A stretch of 64,000 nt of DNA from the NCBI RefSeq assembly GCF_023375975.1, contig NC_064428.1:11743155-11807154 (forward strand), in the 5' to 3' direction. This stretch comes from Astyanax mexicanus (Eukaryota > Chordata > Actinopteri > Characiformes > Acestrorhamphidae). How positions within the stretch are numbered: the first letter of the stretch is position 1; every line of letters starts with the position of its first letter. A program made the position numbers and the translations under genes. Of this stretch, positions 45,201 through 57,205 are shown piece after piece. The notes under the pieces were generated by a model. That model made no database searches and had not been told where the DNA came from. It saw only the letters and a list, made by a program, of their open reading frames with translations.

Positions 45201-48200
45201 TATAGCCGCAAGCGGCGATTTACGGGGTTCGAGCGTTACAGGTAAAGAGACCCCTGGAGGCCAGTTAGGCTTAAAACATGTTGCCGGTTGACCGGCATCG
45301 CCAAACTGGATGAGGATGACCAGCATGACCGTGAAGACCAAGCTAGATTACCAGCATGACTAATCTGGATGACAAACTTGTTGACCATATTGACCAAGCT
45401 GGAAGACCATAATGACCAAACTGGATGACCAGCATGGCAAAGGTGGTTGGCCAGTATGACCAAGCTGGAAGACCACCATTACTATGAGGACAAAGCTGAA
45501 TGACCAGCAGGACCATAATGACCAATGTGAATGGCCAGCATGACCAAGCTGGATGGCCAGCATAACCAAGCTGGGTGACCAGCGTGACCATAAAGACCAT
45601 AATGGCAATGCTAGATGAGTGGTGTGAGTAAACTACATGAAAAGCATTGATAAATTGAGCTGTAGTGTTCATCAGGTTTTATGTGGTGTCTTACTGCACT
45701 CTAGTGGGCATTTGGTGAAACAAATTCAGTTCTTAAATTGAAAAAACACAAGGCATAAAAAGGGCATATAAATAACCCGTATATAGTATATAAGTTTTGA
45801 CCTGATTAACATTCCGCCTGTTAAAAGCTTACTGGAATGCAATTGGCTAATAGTGACCACAAAAGTGTCCATATCAAATTTTCATTTGGTGTACCATTAG
45901 TGCATGGGCCATAGATGATAATTGGCTAGGATGACCTTGATAGCTTGTATGGTTCTAGAGCAACAGCTATCGAGCATTGGCCCCGCCCCCTGGGGGTGTA
46001 TGTCTACTTAAACTGACAGGGTATCTGAGAATCATGTAATGATCAAAGGACTGAAGTGGTATTAGTGTCAGGTTAAGCATTCAAAAGTTATAAGTGTTAA
46101 AGACATTTTACTGCACCATGGTAGAACTCATTTGCATATGGCGGCCATATTGTTCATAAATGTAAAGATTTTTTAAATAATTATTGAGGAGTAAGCTCTG
46201 CTGAACTGTTTGACACCAAACATGTCATGATTGGTCAAGGATCCAAGGACAAGATCTCAAAAGTAGGTTTTGCATATTATGCAAATTTAAAAAAAAAATT
46301 AAGTGGGTGGAGCATAAACAAGAATGACCCAGGCGGCTGACCAGCATGAACAAGAAGGATAAATATGTTCAATTAAGCAAGACAAGCAAGATTGAATAAG
46401 TTCAGCAGAGCTTTAATTTAGAATAATCCACCTGTAGCTGTTTCATCAAATGACCACCAGAGCGCAGCAAGAGACCACATATAACCTGCTGGAAATCTAT
46501 CACTCTATCAGAAAGACAGAACATTCTCTATCAGTGTGTTTCTATTTATTAAAAAGAGAAGAAAAGTCCAATTGGGCTCCAAATTGGTACTCATGATCAA
46601 GTGGTCTGTATATACATGTATGTAAATTTGTGTGTTGATAGGGTCAAAGGTTCCTGACTTCTGACCATTTAGGTTTGAAAAAAGTGATAATACAGGCTTA
46701 TGGCCTACAAAATGGCTGTTGCTCTTTGGCCATATTAGAGGCAAAAAATATCTGATTTGGCTCAAAATTTGCAATCAGGATCAAAATATCAGTCTATATA
46801 TGTATGTCAATTTCTGTGTCAATAGGGTCAAAGGTTCCTGACTTCTGTCCATTTAGATTTGAAAAAAGCGATAATACAGGCTTCAGGCCTACAAAATCGC
46901 TGTAGTTTTCCAGCCGTTGTAGAGGCAAAACATGTCCGATTTGGCTGAAAATTTGCAATCAAGATCAGATTATCAGTCTATATATGTGTGAAAATTTGTG
47001 TGTTGATAGGGTGAAAGGTTCCTGTCTTCTGTCCATTTAGGTTGGAAAATAGCGATAAATAGAATAAATTGAAAATAGTTATTTTTTCACTGTAGAGCCT
47101 ACTGAAGACTTTTTTGGCTCATACTTGGCACATGTACTTCAAATGTCATTGTTAATTAGTAGCTTCAACAGTTTTGGCATGTTTTAAACTTTGACAGAGT
47201 TTTGGCCAAATAACTCTGAAAAGGCTTTCACGTACATGTTTGATCAAGGTTTATGGGCCTCAAATAGTTAAAATGTCAAGATTTTTTTGATAATTATTTA
47301 CCTACAGGGTCTCAAGATTGCATCAAGACCAAATTTGTTTTGATTGATTAAGGACTTAAAGACAAGTTCGAAAAGAGCAATTTTTACTCTTTTGGCCACT
47401 GATGAAAATCTTTGCATTTTTGGTAAAATATGTAATTACAAAGTTGTAAAGGCTACAGCAAAGTATACAACTAAAAAAGAATAACAAGCCTAGGCCACTT
47501 GTACCTTTAGATATAACTGATTTTCTGCTATAGCGCCCCCTTGAGGCCAATCAACGCCATATTTTAATGGATGATAGAAGGCCCTGAGATACATGTAGGG
47601 TATAAGTATCGTCCTGATTGGTCATTGTTTAGCCTGTCAAAAGCTTGCTGGAATCTGATTGGCTAATAACGATCGCAAAAATTTGCATATCAAATTTTCC
47701 TTCTGTAAAACATTAGGACATAGGCCATAGATGATACATGCCACAGGAGAGCTTCATAGCTTGTACGCTTCCTGAGAAACAGATTTTTAGCTTTGGCTCC
47801 GCCCCCTCGGGGCGTATGTCTACACAGATTGACGGGCTACCTCAGAATCATGTTGGCATCAAAGTTGTAAAGTGGCATTAGTGTAGGTTTAAGCATTCAA
47901 AAGTTACAGCAGTTAGAGTAAATTTGGGTGTGCCACGGTAAGATTAATTTGCATATGGCGGCCATACTGTTTACAAATTTCACAATTTTTTCGATAATTA
48001 TTGAGGTGGGGACTCTGCTGAGTTGTTTGACACCAAATATGACAGGATTGGTCAATGACCCTAGGACAAGTTCTCAAAAGTAGGTTTTGCATATTATGCT
48101 AAATAGCAAAAAATCTAAGTGGGCGGAGCTTAGTGGTTCTATTGACCTTTTTGATTTGCCATTAACCAAGGAATCATATAGTGCAAGAATTTTTGCTCTA

Positions 48201-48399
48201 GCTATCAGGGCGTGGGAGTTACGTGGCCTAACGCGTTGACCTTCGCCATAGCGCCCCCTTGAGGCCGATCGGGCTTATCTTTTGAATCTGAGTAGCGGTG
48301 AGAAGTACTACCATATGACCAAGTCTCAGCCCTGTAGGCCTTACGGTTTCTTCTGCCCAATCACTTCTATGGCAGAAAAAGAATAAGAATAATAATAAA
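45201..48399 (+). mobile_element. GCCGCAAGCGGC-headed 3.2 kb element, copy 1
   Basis: The head hairpin (GCCGC-AA-GCGGC) is followed by CGGGGTTCGAGC. The body holds a minisatellite of about 24 bp, repeated GCGCCCCCTTGAGGCC boxes, two GCATATGGCGGCCAT boxes (46135 and 47952) and two GCATATTATGC boxes. It ends in GAATAAGAATAATAATAA. The two box sets suggest it is itself a fusion of two shorter units. It is near-identical to copy 2 across its length. No open frame longer than about 110 codons is seen and none resembles a protein family. Confidence 0.75.
45290..45610. repeat. GACCAGCATGACCAAGCTGG minisatellite in copy 1
   Basis: About a dozen imperfect units of roughly 22-24 bp built on GACCAGCATGACCAAGCTGG. 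The reading frames across it (HAGHPAWS-type) are artefacts. Confidence 0.85.
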
Positions 48400-51300
48400 T
48401 ATAGCCGCAAGCGGCGATTTACGGGGTTCGAGCGTTACAGGCAAAGAGACCCCTGGAGGCCAGTTAGGCTTAAAACATGTTGCCGGTTGACCGGCATCGC
48501 CAAACTGGATGAGGATGACCAGCATGACCGTGAAGACCAAGCTAGATTACCAGCATGACTAATCTGGATGACAAACTTGTTGACCATATTGACCAAGCTG
48601 GAAGACCATAATGACCAAACTGGATGACCAGCATGGCAAAGGTGGTTGGCCAGTATGACCAAGCTGGAAGACCACCATTACTATGAGGACAAAGCTGAAT
48701 GACCAGCAGGACCATAATGACCAATGTGAATGGCCAGCATGACCAAGCTGGGTGACCAGCATGACCATAAAGACCATAATGGCAATGCTAGATGAGTGGT
48801 GTGAGTAAACTAGTTGAAAAGCATTGATAAATTGAGCTGTAGTGTTCATCAGGTTTTATGTGGTGTCTTACTGCACTCTAGTGGGCATTTGGTGAAACAA
48901 ATTCAGTTCTTAAATTGAAAAAACACAAGGCATAAAAAGGGCATATAAATAACCCGTATATAGTATATAAGTTTTGACCTGATTAACATTCCGCCTGTTA
49001 AAAACTTGCTGGAATGTGATTGGCTAATAGTGACCACAAAAGTGTCCATATCAAATTTTCATTTGGTGTACCATTAGTGCATGGGCCATAGATGATAATT
49101 GGCTAGGATGACCTTGATAGCTTGTATGGTTCTAGAGAAACAGCTATGGAGCATTGGCCCCGCCCCCTGGGGGGGTGTATGTCTACTTAAACTGACAGGG
49201 TATCTGAGAATCATGTAATGATCAAAGAACTGAAGTGGTATTAGTGTCAGGTTAAGCATTCAAAAGTTATAAGTGTTAAAGACATTTTACTGCACCATGG
49301 TAGAACTCATTTGCATATGGCGGCCATATTGTTTATAAATGTAAATATTTTTTTCATAATTATTGAGGAGTAAGCTCTGCTGAACTGTTTGACACCAAAC
49401 ATGTCATGATTGGTCAAGGATCCAAGGACAAGATCTCAAAAGTAGGTTTTGCATATTATGCAAATTTAAAAAAAAATTAAGTGGGTGGAGCATAAACAAG
49501 AATGACCCAGGCGGCTGACCAGCATGACCAAGAAGGATAAAGATGTTCAATTAAGCAAGACAAGCAAGATTGAATAAGTTCAGCAGAGCTTTAATTTAGA
49601 TTAATTCACCTGTAGCTGTTTCACCAAATGACCACCAGAGCGCAGCAAGAGACCACATATAACCTGCTGGAAATCTATCACTCTATCAGAAAGACAGAAC
49701 ATTCCCTATCAGTGTGTTTCTATTTATTAAAAAGAGAAGAAAAGTCCGATTGGGCTCCAAATTGGTACTCATGATCAAGTGGTCTGTATATACATGTATG
49801 TAAATTTGTGTGTTGATAGGGTCAAAGGTTCCTGACTTCTGACCATTTAGGTTTGAAAAAAGTGATAATACAGGCTTATGGCCTACAAAATGGCTGTTGC
49901 TCTTTGGCCATATTAGAGGCAAAAAATATCTGATTTGGCTCAAAATTTGCAATCAGGATCACAATATCAGTCTATATATGTATGTCAATTTCTGTGTCAG
50001 TAGGGTCAAAGGTTCCTGACTTCTGTCCATTTAGATTGGAAAAAAGCGATAATACAGGCTTGAGGCCTACAAAATCGCTGTAGTTTTCCAGCAGTTGTAG
50101 AGGCAAAACATGTCAGATTTGGCTGAAAATTTGCAATCAAGATCAGATTATCAGTCTATATATGTGTATAAATGTGTGTGTTGATAGGGTGAAAGGTTCC
50201 TGTCTTCTGTACATTTAGGTTGGAAAATAGCGATAAATAGAATAAATTGAAAATAGTTATTTTTTCACTGTAGAGCCTACTGAAGACTTATTTGGCTCAT
50301 ACTTGGCACATGTACTTCAAATGTCATTGTTAATTAGTAGCTTCAACAGTTTTGGCATGTTTTAAACTTTGACAGAGTTTTGGCCAAATAACTCTGAAAA
50401 GGCTTTCACGTACATGTTTGATCAAGGTTTATGGGCCTCAAATAGTTAAAATGTCAAGATTTTTTTGATAATTATTTACCTACAGGGTCTCAAGATTGCA
50501 TCAAGACCAAATTTGTTTTGATTGATTAAGGACTTAAAGACAAGTTCGAAAAGAGCAATTTTTACTCTTTTGGCCACTGATGAAAATCTTTGCATTTTTG
50601 GTAAACATATGTAATTACAAAGTTGTAAAGGCTACAGCAAAGTATGCAACTAAAAAAGAATAACAAGCCTAGGCTACTTGTACCTTTAGATATAACTGAT
50701 TTTCTGCTATAGCGCCCCCTTGAGGCCAATCAACGCCATATTTTAATGGATGATAGAAGGCCCTGAGATACATGTAGGTTATAAGTATCGTCCTGATTGG
50801 TGATTGTTTAGCCTGTCAAAAGCTTGCTGGAACCTGATTGGCTAATAGCGATTGCTAAAATTTGCATATCACATTTTCCTTCTGTCAAACATTAGAACAT
50901 AGGCCATAGATGATACATGCCAAAGGAGAGCTTCGTAGCTTGTACGGTTCCTGAGAAACAGATTTTTAGCTTTGGCTCCGCCCCCTGGAGGCGTATGTCT
51001 ACACAGATTGACAGGCTACCTTAGAATCATGTTGGAATCAAAGGTCTAAAGTGGCATTAGTGTCGGTTTAAGCATTCAAAAGTTACAGCTGTTAGAGTAA
51101 ATTTAGGTGTGCTACGGTAAGATTAATTTGCATATGGCGGCCATATTGTTTACAAATTTCACAATTTTTTTGATAATTATTAAGGTTGGGACTCTGTTGA
51201 GTTGTTTGACACCAAATATGACAGGATTGGTCAATGACCCTAGGACAAGTTCTCAAAAGTAGGTTTTGCATATTATGCTAAATAGCAAAAAATCTAAGTG

Positions 51301-51575
51301 GGCGGAGCTTAGTGGTTCTATTGACCTTTTTGATTTGCCATTAACCAAGGAATCATATAATGCAAGAATTTTTGCTCTAGCTATCAGGGCGTGGGAGTTA
51401 CAGGGCAAAAGGCGTTTTGCTTTGCCATAGCGCCCCCTTGAGGCCGATAGGGCTCATCTTTTGAATCTGAGTAGCGGTGAGAAGTACTACCATATGACCA
51501 AGTCTCAGCCCTGTGGGCCTTACGGTTTCTTCTGCCCGATCACTTCTATGGCAGAAAAAGAATAAGAATAATAAT
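48400..51575 (+). mobile_element. GCCGCAAGCGGC-headed 3.2 kb element, copy 2
   Basis: A tandem head-to-tail neighbour of copy 1, differing by scattered substitutions and small indels. One indel is about 22 bp and equals one minisatellite unit near 48755. The high similarity means the tandem is recent or has been homogenised. Confidence 0.75.
48490..48790. repeat. GACCAGCATGACCAAGCTGG minisatellite in copy 2
   Basis: The same repeat as at 45290-45610 with one unit fewer, which accounts for most of the length difference between the two 3.2 kb copies. Confidence 0.85.
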
Positions 51576-51682
51576 AATCAGAACAATTACAATAGGGTTT
51601 CTAGCACTACGTGCTCGAACCCCTAATAATAATAATCAGAACAATTACAATAGGGTTTCTAGCACTACGTGCTCGAACCCCT
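51576..51682 (+). mobile_element. Two tandem tail sequences with a GCACTACGTGC hairpin
   Basis: A 49-bp sequence runs from AATCAGAACAATTACAATAG through GGTTTCTAGCACTACGTGCT to CGAACCCCT. It occurs at 51576-51624 and again at 51634-51682, separated by AATAATAAT. GCTCGAACCCC is the inverse of the GGGGTTCGAGC found just inside the heads at 45201 and 48400. It therefore looks like the 3' terminus of the same element family. Confidence 0.7.
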
Positions 51683-52869
51683 AATAATAAGAAGAAGAAG
51701 AAGAAAAATCTTAGCAAAAAAATAGGGTTCTAATTTAAAAAAAAATTTATATAAATATTTATCAGGTTATTGATATATGCTCATTAGTGTTTAGTGGTAT
51801 CACCCAGCCCTATAGGTAAATTAACCCTTTAAACTCTAGTCTGTATTGGTGTGTTTTTTCTCAGTTTTTGTTTTTAGTTCCTCTTTCAGGTCTTATAACA
51901 CAGTAATTACATCAGACAGTCACATGCCCTGATCTCTTTTACTCCAGAAGACATATGACTGCTCATAAATATAATCATTTAAAATGTAAAAGGAAGCAGA
52001 ATTGTTATATTTTCCTGGAACTGATCAGGTTTTGCTCAAAATTTTACCAAGCGCCTGTTTTTTTTTTTTTTTTTTTTTTTACTTATTTTTGAATGTATAG
52101 ACTTTAAATATTTATTAATTATTACTTTGATAAAATACATGGAGAAACAGCATCAGGCGGATTTATTTTTCTTGATAATCAATAATCACACCTCTAGGAT
52201 ACATGTAGATACTAAAAACCTGATACTCAGAGCAGCCTATGCCTTTCAGTATTTTAATCAGGACACACAAAGAAAACAATTTATATACAAAAATGTAAAC
52301 TTTTTTTAGTCTAAATAAATAAAAATGTTTAGTGCAAAATAACTACTTAGTAAAAATAAGCAGGTAAAATAAAAACTATATAAAGTAATTTACAAAAATG
52401 ATTTGGTTTGAAACATCATATAAATATGTTTGAAACACTAAAGGTAAATAATATTGGTTGGGGAAGGAGATTTTTTCACGTTTTTTAGGTGTTTTTCTCA
52501 ATGAGTTTCTTGTAGATTTAGCTTTACCGCACTGGGATGTGATTGCTATTTTTAGAAAGAGTAAGCTCCGCCCTTTCTACCCATATATGGATTATGTTTA
52601 TGTGTGAAGGGATTCCTGAGTAATTAAGCTGAGAACACAAGGTGAGATTTTGGACGGAAAATCCGTCTGTAGGGTTTTAAGGGTTAAAGTCTACTGGGAC
52701 ATGCTGTATAATAAGACGTCCCCCTGTTACAGTGTAAGAGCTGTTGTTGGACTGCGTCTCACGTCCCGGTGTAGTAATGTCATTAGTGCTCCTCCTCCCA
52801 TTAGGATAATGTGTGGAACCCCCCCCCCCCCCCCCCCCCACACCCTACACTCTGCTACACTCTTAATGT
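51683..52869. other. AT-rich DNA, no gene
   Basis: A poly-T run lies at 52059-52080 and a poly-C run at 52820-52840. No gene is seen. Confidence 0.4.
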
Positions 52870-53130
52870 GAATGTGAGCGTTTGCACTTTCCGTAATGAA
52901 AGCTCATACATGCCGCCACTTCCAGCTTCCGAGACCTGGACTATTTTTTAGGGGAACAGTGTGAAGGTCTCTCCTCCAGCCTGGCTCTCCGTCTCCCTCT
53001 CGCGGAGTCGAATGCACCCCTATCATTCCTGTCCCAGCCAATCAGAGAGCAGCAGAGGCGGGGAGTGAAATGAAGGGGTGCATTAGAGCAGAGTGCTCAG
53101 TGTGCTGGATGTGAGAGAGCTCAGAAAGCT
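52870..53130. promoter_or_regulatory. Promoter-like GC-rich island with CCAAT box
   Basis: The island contains AGCCAATCAGAGAG followed by GAGGCGGGGAG, i.e. a CCAAT box and a GC box 14 bp apart. It is clearly more GC-rich than both flanks and unrelated to the repeats around it. No downstream exon can be identified, so this is only a candidate. Confidence 0.25.
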
Positions 53131-53329
53131 CAGGGGGAGGGGAGGGATATGAGTTGGACAGTTGTGATGTTAATGGTGATAATGTTGTATATTATTAGTT
53201 GTTAATCAATAGTGTTTATTATTTAGGAGATACACAGATGAAGCATTACATTATGACCATCTCTTTATTTAAAGTTTAAAAAGTCCATTATTATTTTCAG
53301 TTTAATACTAATTACTACATGACCTGAGA

Positions 53330-54735
53330 CTTGGATTAGAGGCCTGAGTCAAGATTTGAGATTTGAGGATTTGGGACTCAGCTTGGGACTAGAGTGTCAA
53401 GCCTTAGGATTTGACTATATTGACTTGAAACTTGACTCAAAACTTAAGTGTCAAGACCTGGGACTTGACTTGGGACCTGAATGTAAAGACTTGAAACTTG
53501 TAAAGACTTGAGACTAGAATGTCAAGACTTAGGACTTGACTCATGACTTGTCTACATTGGCTTGGAATTTGAGTTAGGACTAAGATGTCAAGACTTGAGA
53601 CTTGATTCAGGACTTGGACAGGATTGAGTGTAAAGATCTGGGATTTGAAAAGGGACCTAAGGGTCAAGACTTGGAATTTGAGGTGAAATGTGACTTGGGA
53701 ACTAAATGTCAAGACCTGGGACTTGGGGTGGGACTAAAGTGTCAAGACCTTGGATTTGACTATAATAACTGAACTTGACTCAGAATTTAAGTGTCCAGGT
53801 GTTGACCATAAATATGCACTTGAGTTTTTATATTTAATTGGGACCTGACTTTAGTGTCAATACCTGGGACTTGACTTGGAAACTGAATGTAAAGACTTGG
53901 AACTTGGCTTGAGACTAGAGTGTCAAGACTTAGGACATGACTCGTGACTTCTTATTGACTTGGAACCTGAATCAGGACTAAGGTGTCACAACTTGAGACT
54001 TGATTCAGGACTTGTCTATATTGACTTGGGACTTGACACAGGGTTGAGTGAAACGACCTGAGATTTGAAAAGGGACTTGAGTGTCAAGACTTGGGATTAG
54101 ACGTGTAAAGTTTTGAAACTTGAATGTAAAGACTTGAGACCTGGCTTGAGATTTCAGTGTCAAAAGTTGGGACTTGACTTGGGCATTGTCTATGTTCACT
54201 TTGAACTCGACTCAGGAATAGAGTGTCAAGACTTGAGACTTGCCTGTATTGACACTGAACCTGAAAGTGTCAAGACTTGATACTTGATCCAGGACTTGTC
54301 TATAGGGTCTTGTAACTTGACACAGGCCTTGAGTGCAAAGATTTGGAACCTGACAGAGGACTTAAGTATCAAGATTTGGAACTTGACACAGGACATAAGT
54401 GTTAAAACTTGGTTTTAAGTGTATACGCTTGAAATTGGGCACATGACTTGAGTGAAAATACTTGGAACATGACACAGGACCTGCATATAAGGACTTGGAA
54501 CTTGAGCGTAAATACTTGGAACTTGAGTGCCAAGGTTTGGGACTTAAATTGGGACTTGAGTATCTAAACTTGGGACTTGATTCTGGAGTAAAGTGTCAAG
54601 ACTTAAGACTTGTTTCAGGACTTGACTATATGGACTTTGAATTTGACTCAGGACTTGAGTATCAAGGCTTGGAACAAGACTTGGGACATGATTTGAGACT
54701 TGACTCGAAATTTGTGTGGGCCACAAAAAATCTTG
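53330..54735. repeat. GACTTGGGACTTGA minisatellite
   Basis: The block is built from GACTTGGGACTTGACT, GAGTGTCAAGACTTGG and variants, with a local period near 20 bp and a looser period near 38-40 bp. Open frames in both directions are repeat artefacts. Confidence 0.9.
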
Positions 54736-54764
54736 TCTAATTAAACCAGTATTTTTGCCAAAGA

Positions 54765-54950
54765 GGAAGGTTCCAGAAAACCTGATCCAGAGATCTGAGG
54801 ACCTCAGACTGAGACGAAGGTTCACCTTCCAACAAGAGAATGCACAACCTTACACTCACAGCCAAAACAACACAGCAGTGGCTTAGTGAGAACTCAGTAA
54901 ATGTCCTTAAGAGCTCCAGCCACTGCCCTGACCTGAACCTGCAGTTGTGT
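54765..54950 (+). pseudogene. Tc1 transposase catalytic-core fragment
   Basis: One frame reads LRLRRRFTFQQENAQPYTH, and after a frameshift another reads AKTTQQWLSENSVNVLKSSS then CPDLN. These correspond to the 'FQQDND-KH-AK-T-WL' and 'W-SQSPDLNPIE' regions around the second and third catalytic acids of Tc1 transposases. The aspartates are altered and the frame is broken, so it is inactive. Confidence 0.7.
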
Positions 54951-55069
54951 GTTGGTGTCTCTGCTTCGCTCTGCAGTTTAGTGGTGAAGGCAGGAATGCA
55001 ATCACAGCTGCTCCTGCTGCTGGTTATATTTCTGGAGTGGTGTGGATTAGGCTACACCATAAGTTTATA

Positions 55070-55560
55070 GAGTATTTTTAGGCTGCAATAAATAGTAAAG
55101 TGATCTATCAGACTATGAAGGAACACATAAGGAATCATGTAGTAACTTAAATGTGTTAAAAAAAAAACAATATAATACTTGGATGCTCATTTCTGGGGAG
55201 CTGTTAACGTGCGTTTTCTGAGGCTGGTAACTCTGATAAACTTATTCTGTACAATCTGGATTCGAACATTACTCAAATATTCACTATTCACTGTATACCT
55301 GTAACTCTACCTCTTCACTACTTTACTTTAACTGATGCTCTCAAACACTTTATTAAGAGACAAGAAATTCAAGTAATTAACTCTTGATGAGTTCAGCACA
55401 GCTGTTAACTGAAAGCCTTCAGAATTCCAGGTGACTCTACCTCATAAAGCTGGTTTGTTTAAGACGTTTTTGTTTACTAAATAATTAAGTATATTTAAAG
55501 TTTTAATCTACAATGCAGAACATTTAAAATAATGGAAAAACACTGAATTTAAGTTGTGTG
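55070..55560. mobile_element. Rearranged Tc1 relic (same family as 6935-7545)
   Basis: Positions 55255-55455 are the reverse complement of the 5' part of the relics at 6935 and 61640 ('cttgatgagttcagcacag', 'ccaggtgactctacctcat'). The flanking pieces at 55455-55530 match the 3' end in forward orientation. The copy is a mosaic or a nested pair. Confidence 0.6.
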
Positions 55561-55627
55561 TAAACTCTGGTACTGTATTTTTTTTTGTTTAGACAGTGAT
55601 TTATGAGAAAAATCATTGGTGACCTAC

Positions 55628-55631
<4 letters not shown>

Positions 55632-55663
<32 letters not shown>
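55632..55663. repeat. (CA)n microsatellite
   Basis: Sixteen CA units. A shorter CA tract follows near 55833 and a G run near 55929. Confidence 0.9.
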
Positions 55664-55669
<6 letters not shown>

Positions 55670-56069
55670 GATCTTTGTCGCTGGTGATGGCTGGTGGCCG
55701 ACTGTGGACATGATAAATGTTGGGTGTTCTCAGGCATGGCGTTCCTGCATGGGTGCCTCCTGACACTGAGACAGAAAGACATCAGGGCGGGGGGGTATTA
55801 GGACACTCTCAGACAGTAGGACACTGAATCCCACACACACAAACACACACACACTCTCTCTATCAAGGTCACCTCCGTAGAGCTGCTGGTGTTCCTAACT
55901 ATGGGAGGATGGGAGGATGGGGGAAGGGGGGGGGGGGGTGTATGGGACATTTGGCTTTACTCAGTCCTGTGGTCTGTTCCTACACCTCCACTAATTCCAT
56001 TAATGAAATAAAGTAACTTTTCAATGATATTATTATTGTTTTTGTAATGCACTAGTAAACATTCTTAGT

Positions 56070-56875
56070 GAATAGTGGGCACCCCTATTAATCTTAATCA
56101 TTTTAGTTCTAAATATTTGGGTGTTTGAACAGCCATTTCAGTTTGATATATCTAATAACTGATGGACACAGTAATATTTCAGGATCGAAATGAGGTTTAT
56201 TGTACTAACAGAAAATGTGCAATATGCATTAAACCAAAATTTGACAAAAGTATTGGCACCCTTATCATTTTATTGATTTGAATACTCCCAACTACTTTTT
56301 ACTGACTTACTGAAGCACAAAATTGGTTTGGTAACCTCATTGAGCTTTCAACTTCATAGCCAGGTGTATCCAATCATGAGAAAAGGTATTTAAGGTGGCC
56401 AATTGCAAGTTGTTCTCCTATTTGAATCTCCTCTGAAGAGTGGCATCATGGGCTCTCTCAAAACAACTCTCAAATGATCTAAAAACAAAGATTGTTCAAC
56501 ATAGTTGTTCAGGGGAAGGATACAAAAAGTTGTCTCAGAGATTTAACCTGTCAGTTTCCACTGTGAGGAACATAGTAAGGAAATGGAAGACCACAGGGAC
56601 AGTTCTTGTTAAGCCCAGAAGTGGCAGGCCAAGAAAAATATCAGAAAGGCAGAGAAGAAGAATGGTGAGAACAGTCAAGGACAATCCACAGACCACCTCC
56701 AAAGAGCTGCAGCATCATCTTGCTATAGATGGTGTCACTGTGCATCGGTCAACAATACAGCGCACTTTGCACAAGGAGAAGCTGTATGGGAGAGTGATGC
56801 GAAAGAAGCCATTTCTGCAAGCACGCCACAAACAGAGTCACCTGAGGTATGCTTTTGCATTTATTTTATATTTTT
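56070..56875 (+). mobile_element. Tc1 transposon, 5' portion
   Basis: The leader ('caaaagtattggcaccctta' and 'aggtgtatccaatcatgag') and transposase start correspond to the reverse-oriented relic at 19425-20410. Sequence after 56850 loses the match, so the catalytic part and the 3' end are missing. Confidence 0.7.
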
Positions 56876-56880
56876 TTTAA
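56440..56880 (+). pseudogene. Tc1 transposase, DNA-binding half
   Basis: An open frame of about 146 codons encodes two helix-turn-helix regions (KKLSQRFNLSVSTVRNIVRK, then TSKELQHHLAIDGVTVHRST) joined by a GRPRKIS AT-hook-like linker. It runs to RHKQSHLR and then leaves the transposase. The ATG at 56448 lies in another frame from this body, so a base change near the start has displaced the initiator. The DDE catalytic domain is absent. This is the best preserved Tc1 coding segment in the window. Confidence 0.75.
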
Positions 56881-57205
56881 ACTTTGCATACAACTCTCAC
56901 TCACTCAGAGATAATTGCTTTAGCTAACTTTAGGAATTAGGAACACTTTTTTTTTACGGCGGGGGCTTTTTCTGCTCTATTATTTTTGGGGGGACAAATT
57001 CACCAATTTCTGATGGTCCCTATGCCAGTGGTTGGCCTTGACATAACTAAGTAGTTGGAGATATCGAGAAAAAAAAAATGAGATGTGGGCAGATCAATCT
57101 TCAATTTGAGTTGAGAGAATGATACAAAAGTACCTTCAATATACAGTTTTTCTAAATAATAATCCCTCTTGCTTTTATGGGAAAAAAGCATGATTAGAAT
57201 AAGCA

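Noticed and set aside
45236..45672. HAGHPAWS-type frames on the - strand (also at 48435-48849)
   Set aside because: Translations of the GACCAGCATGACC minisatellite inside the 3.2 kb elements.
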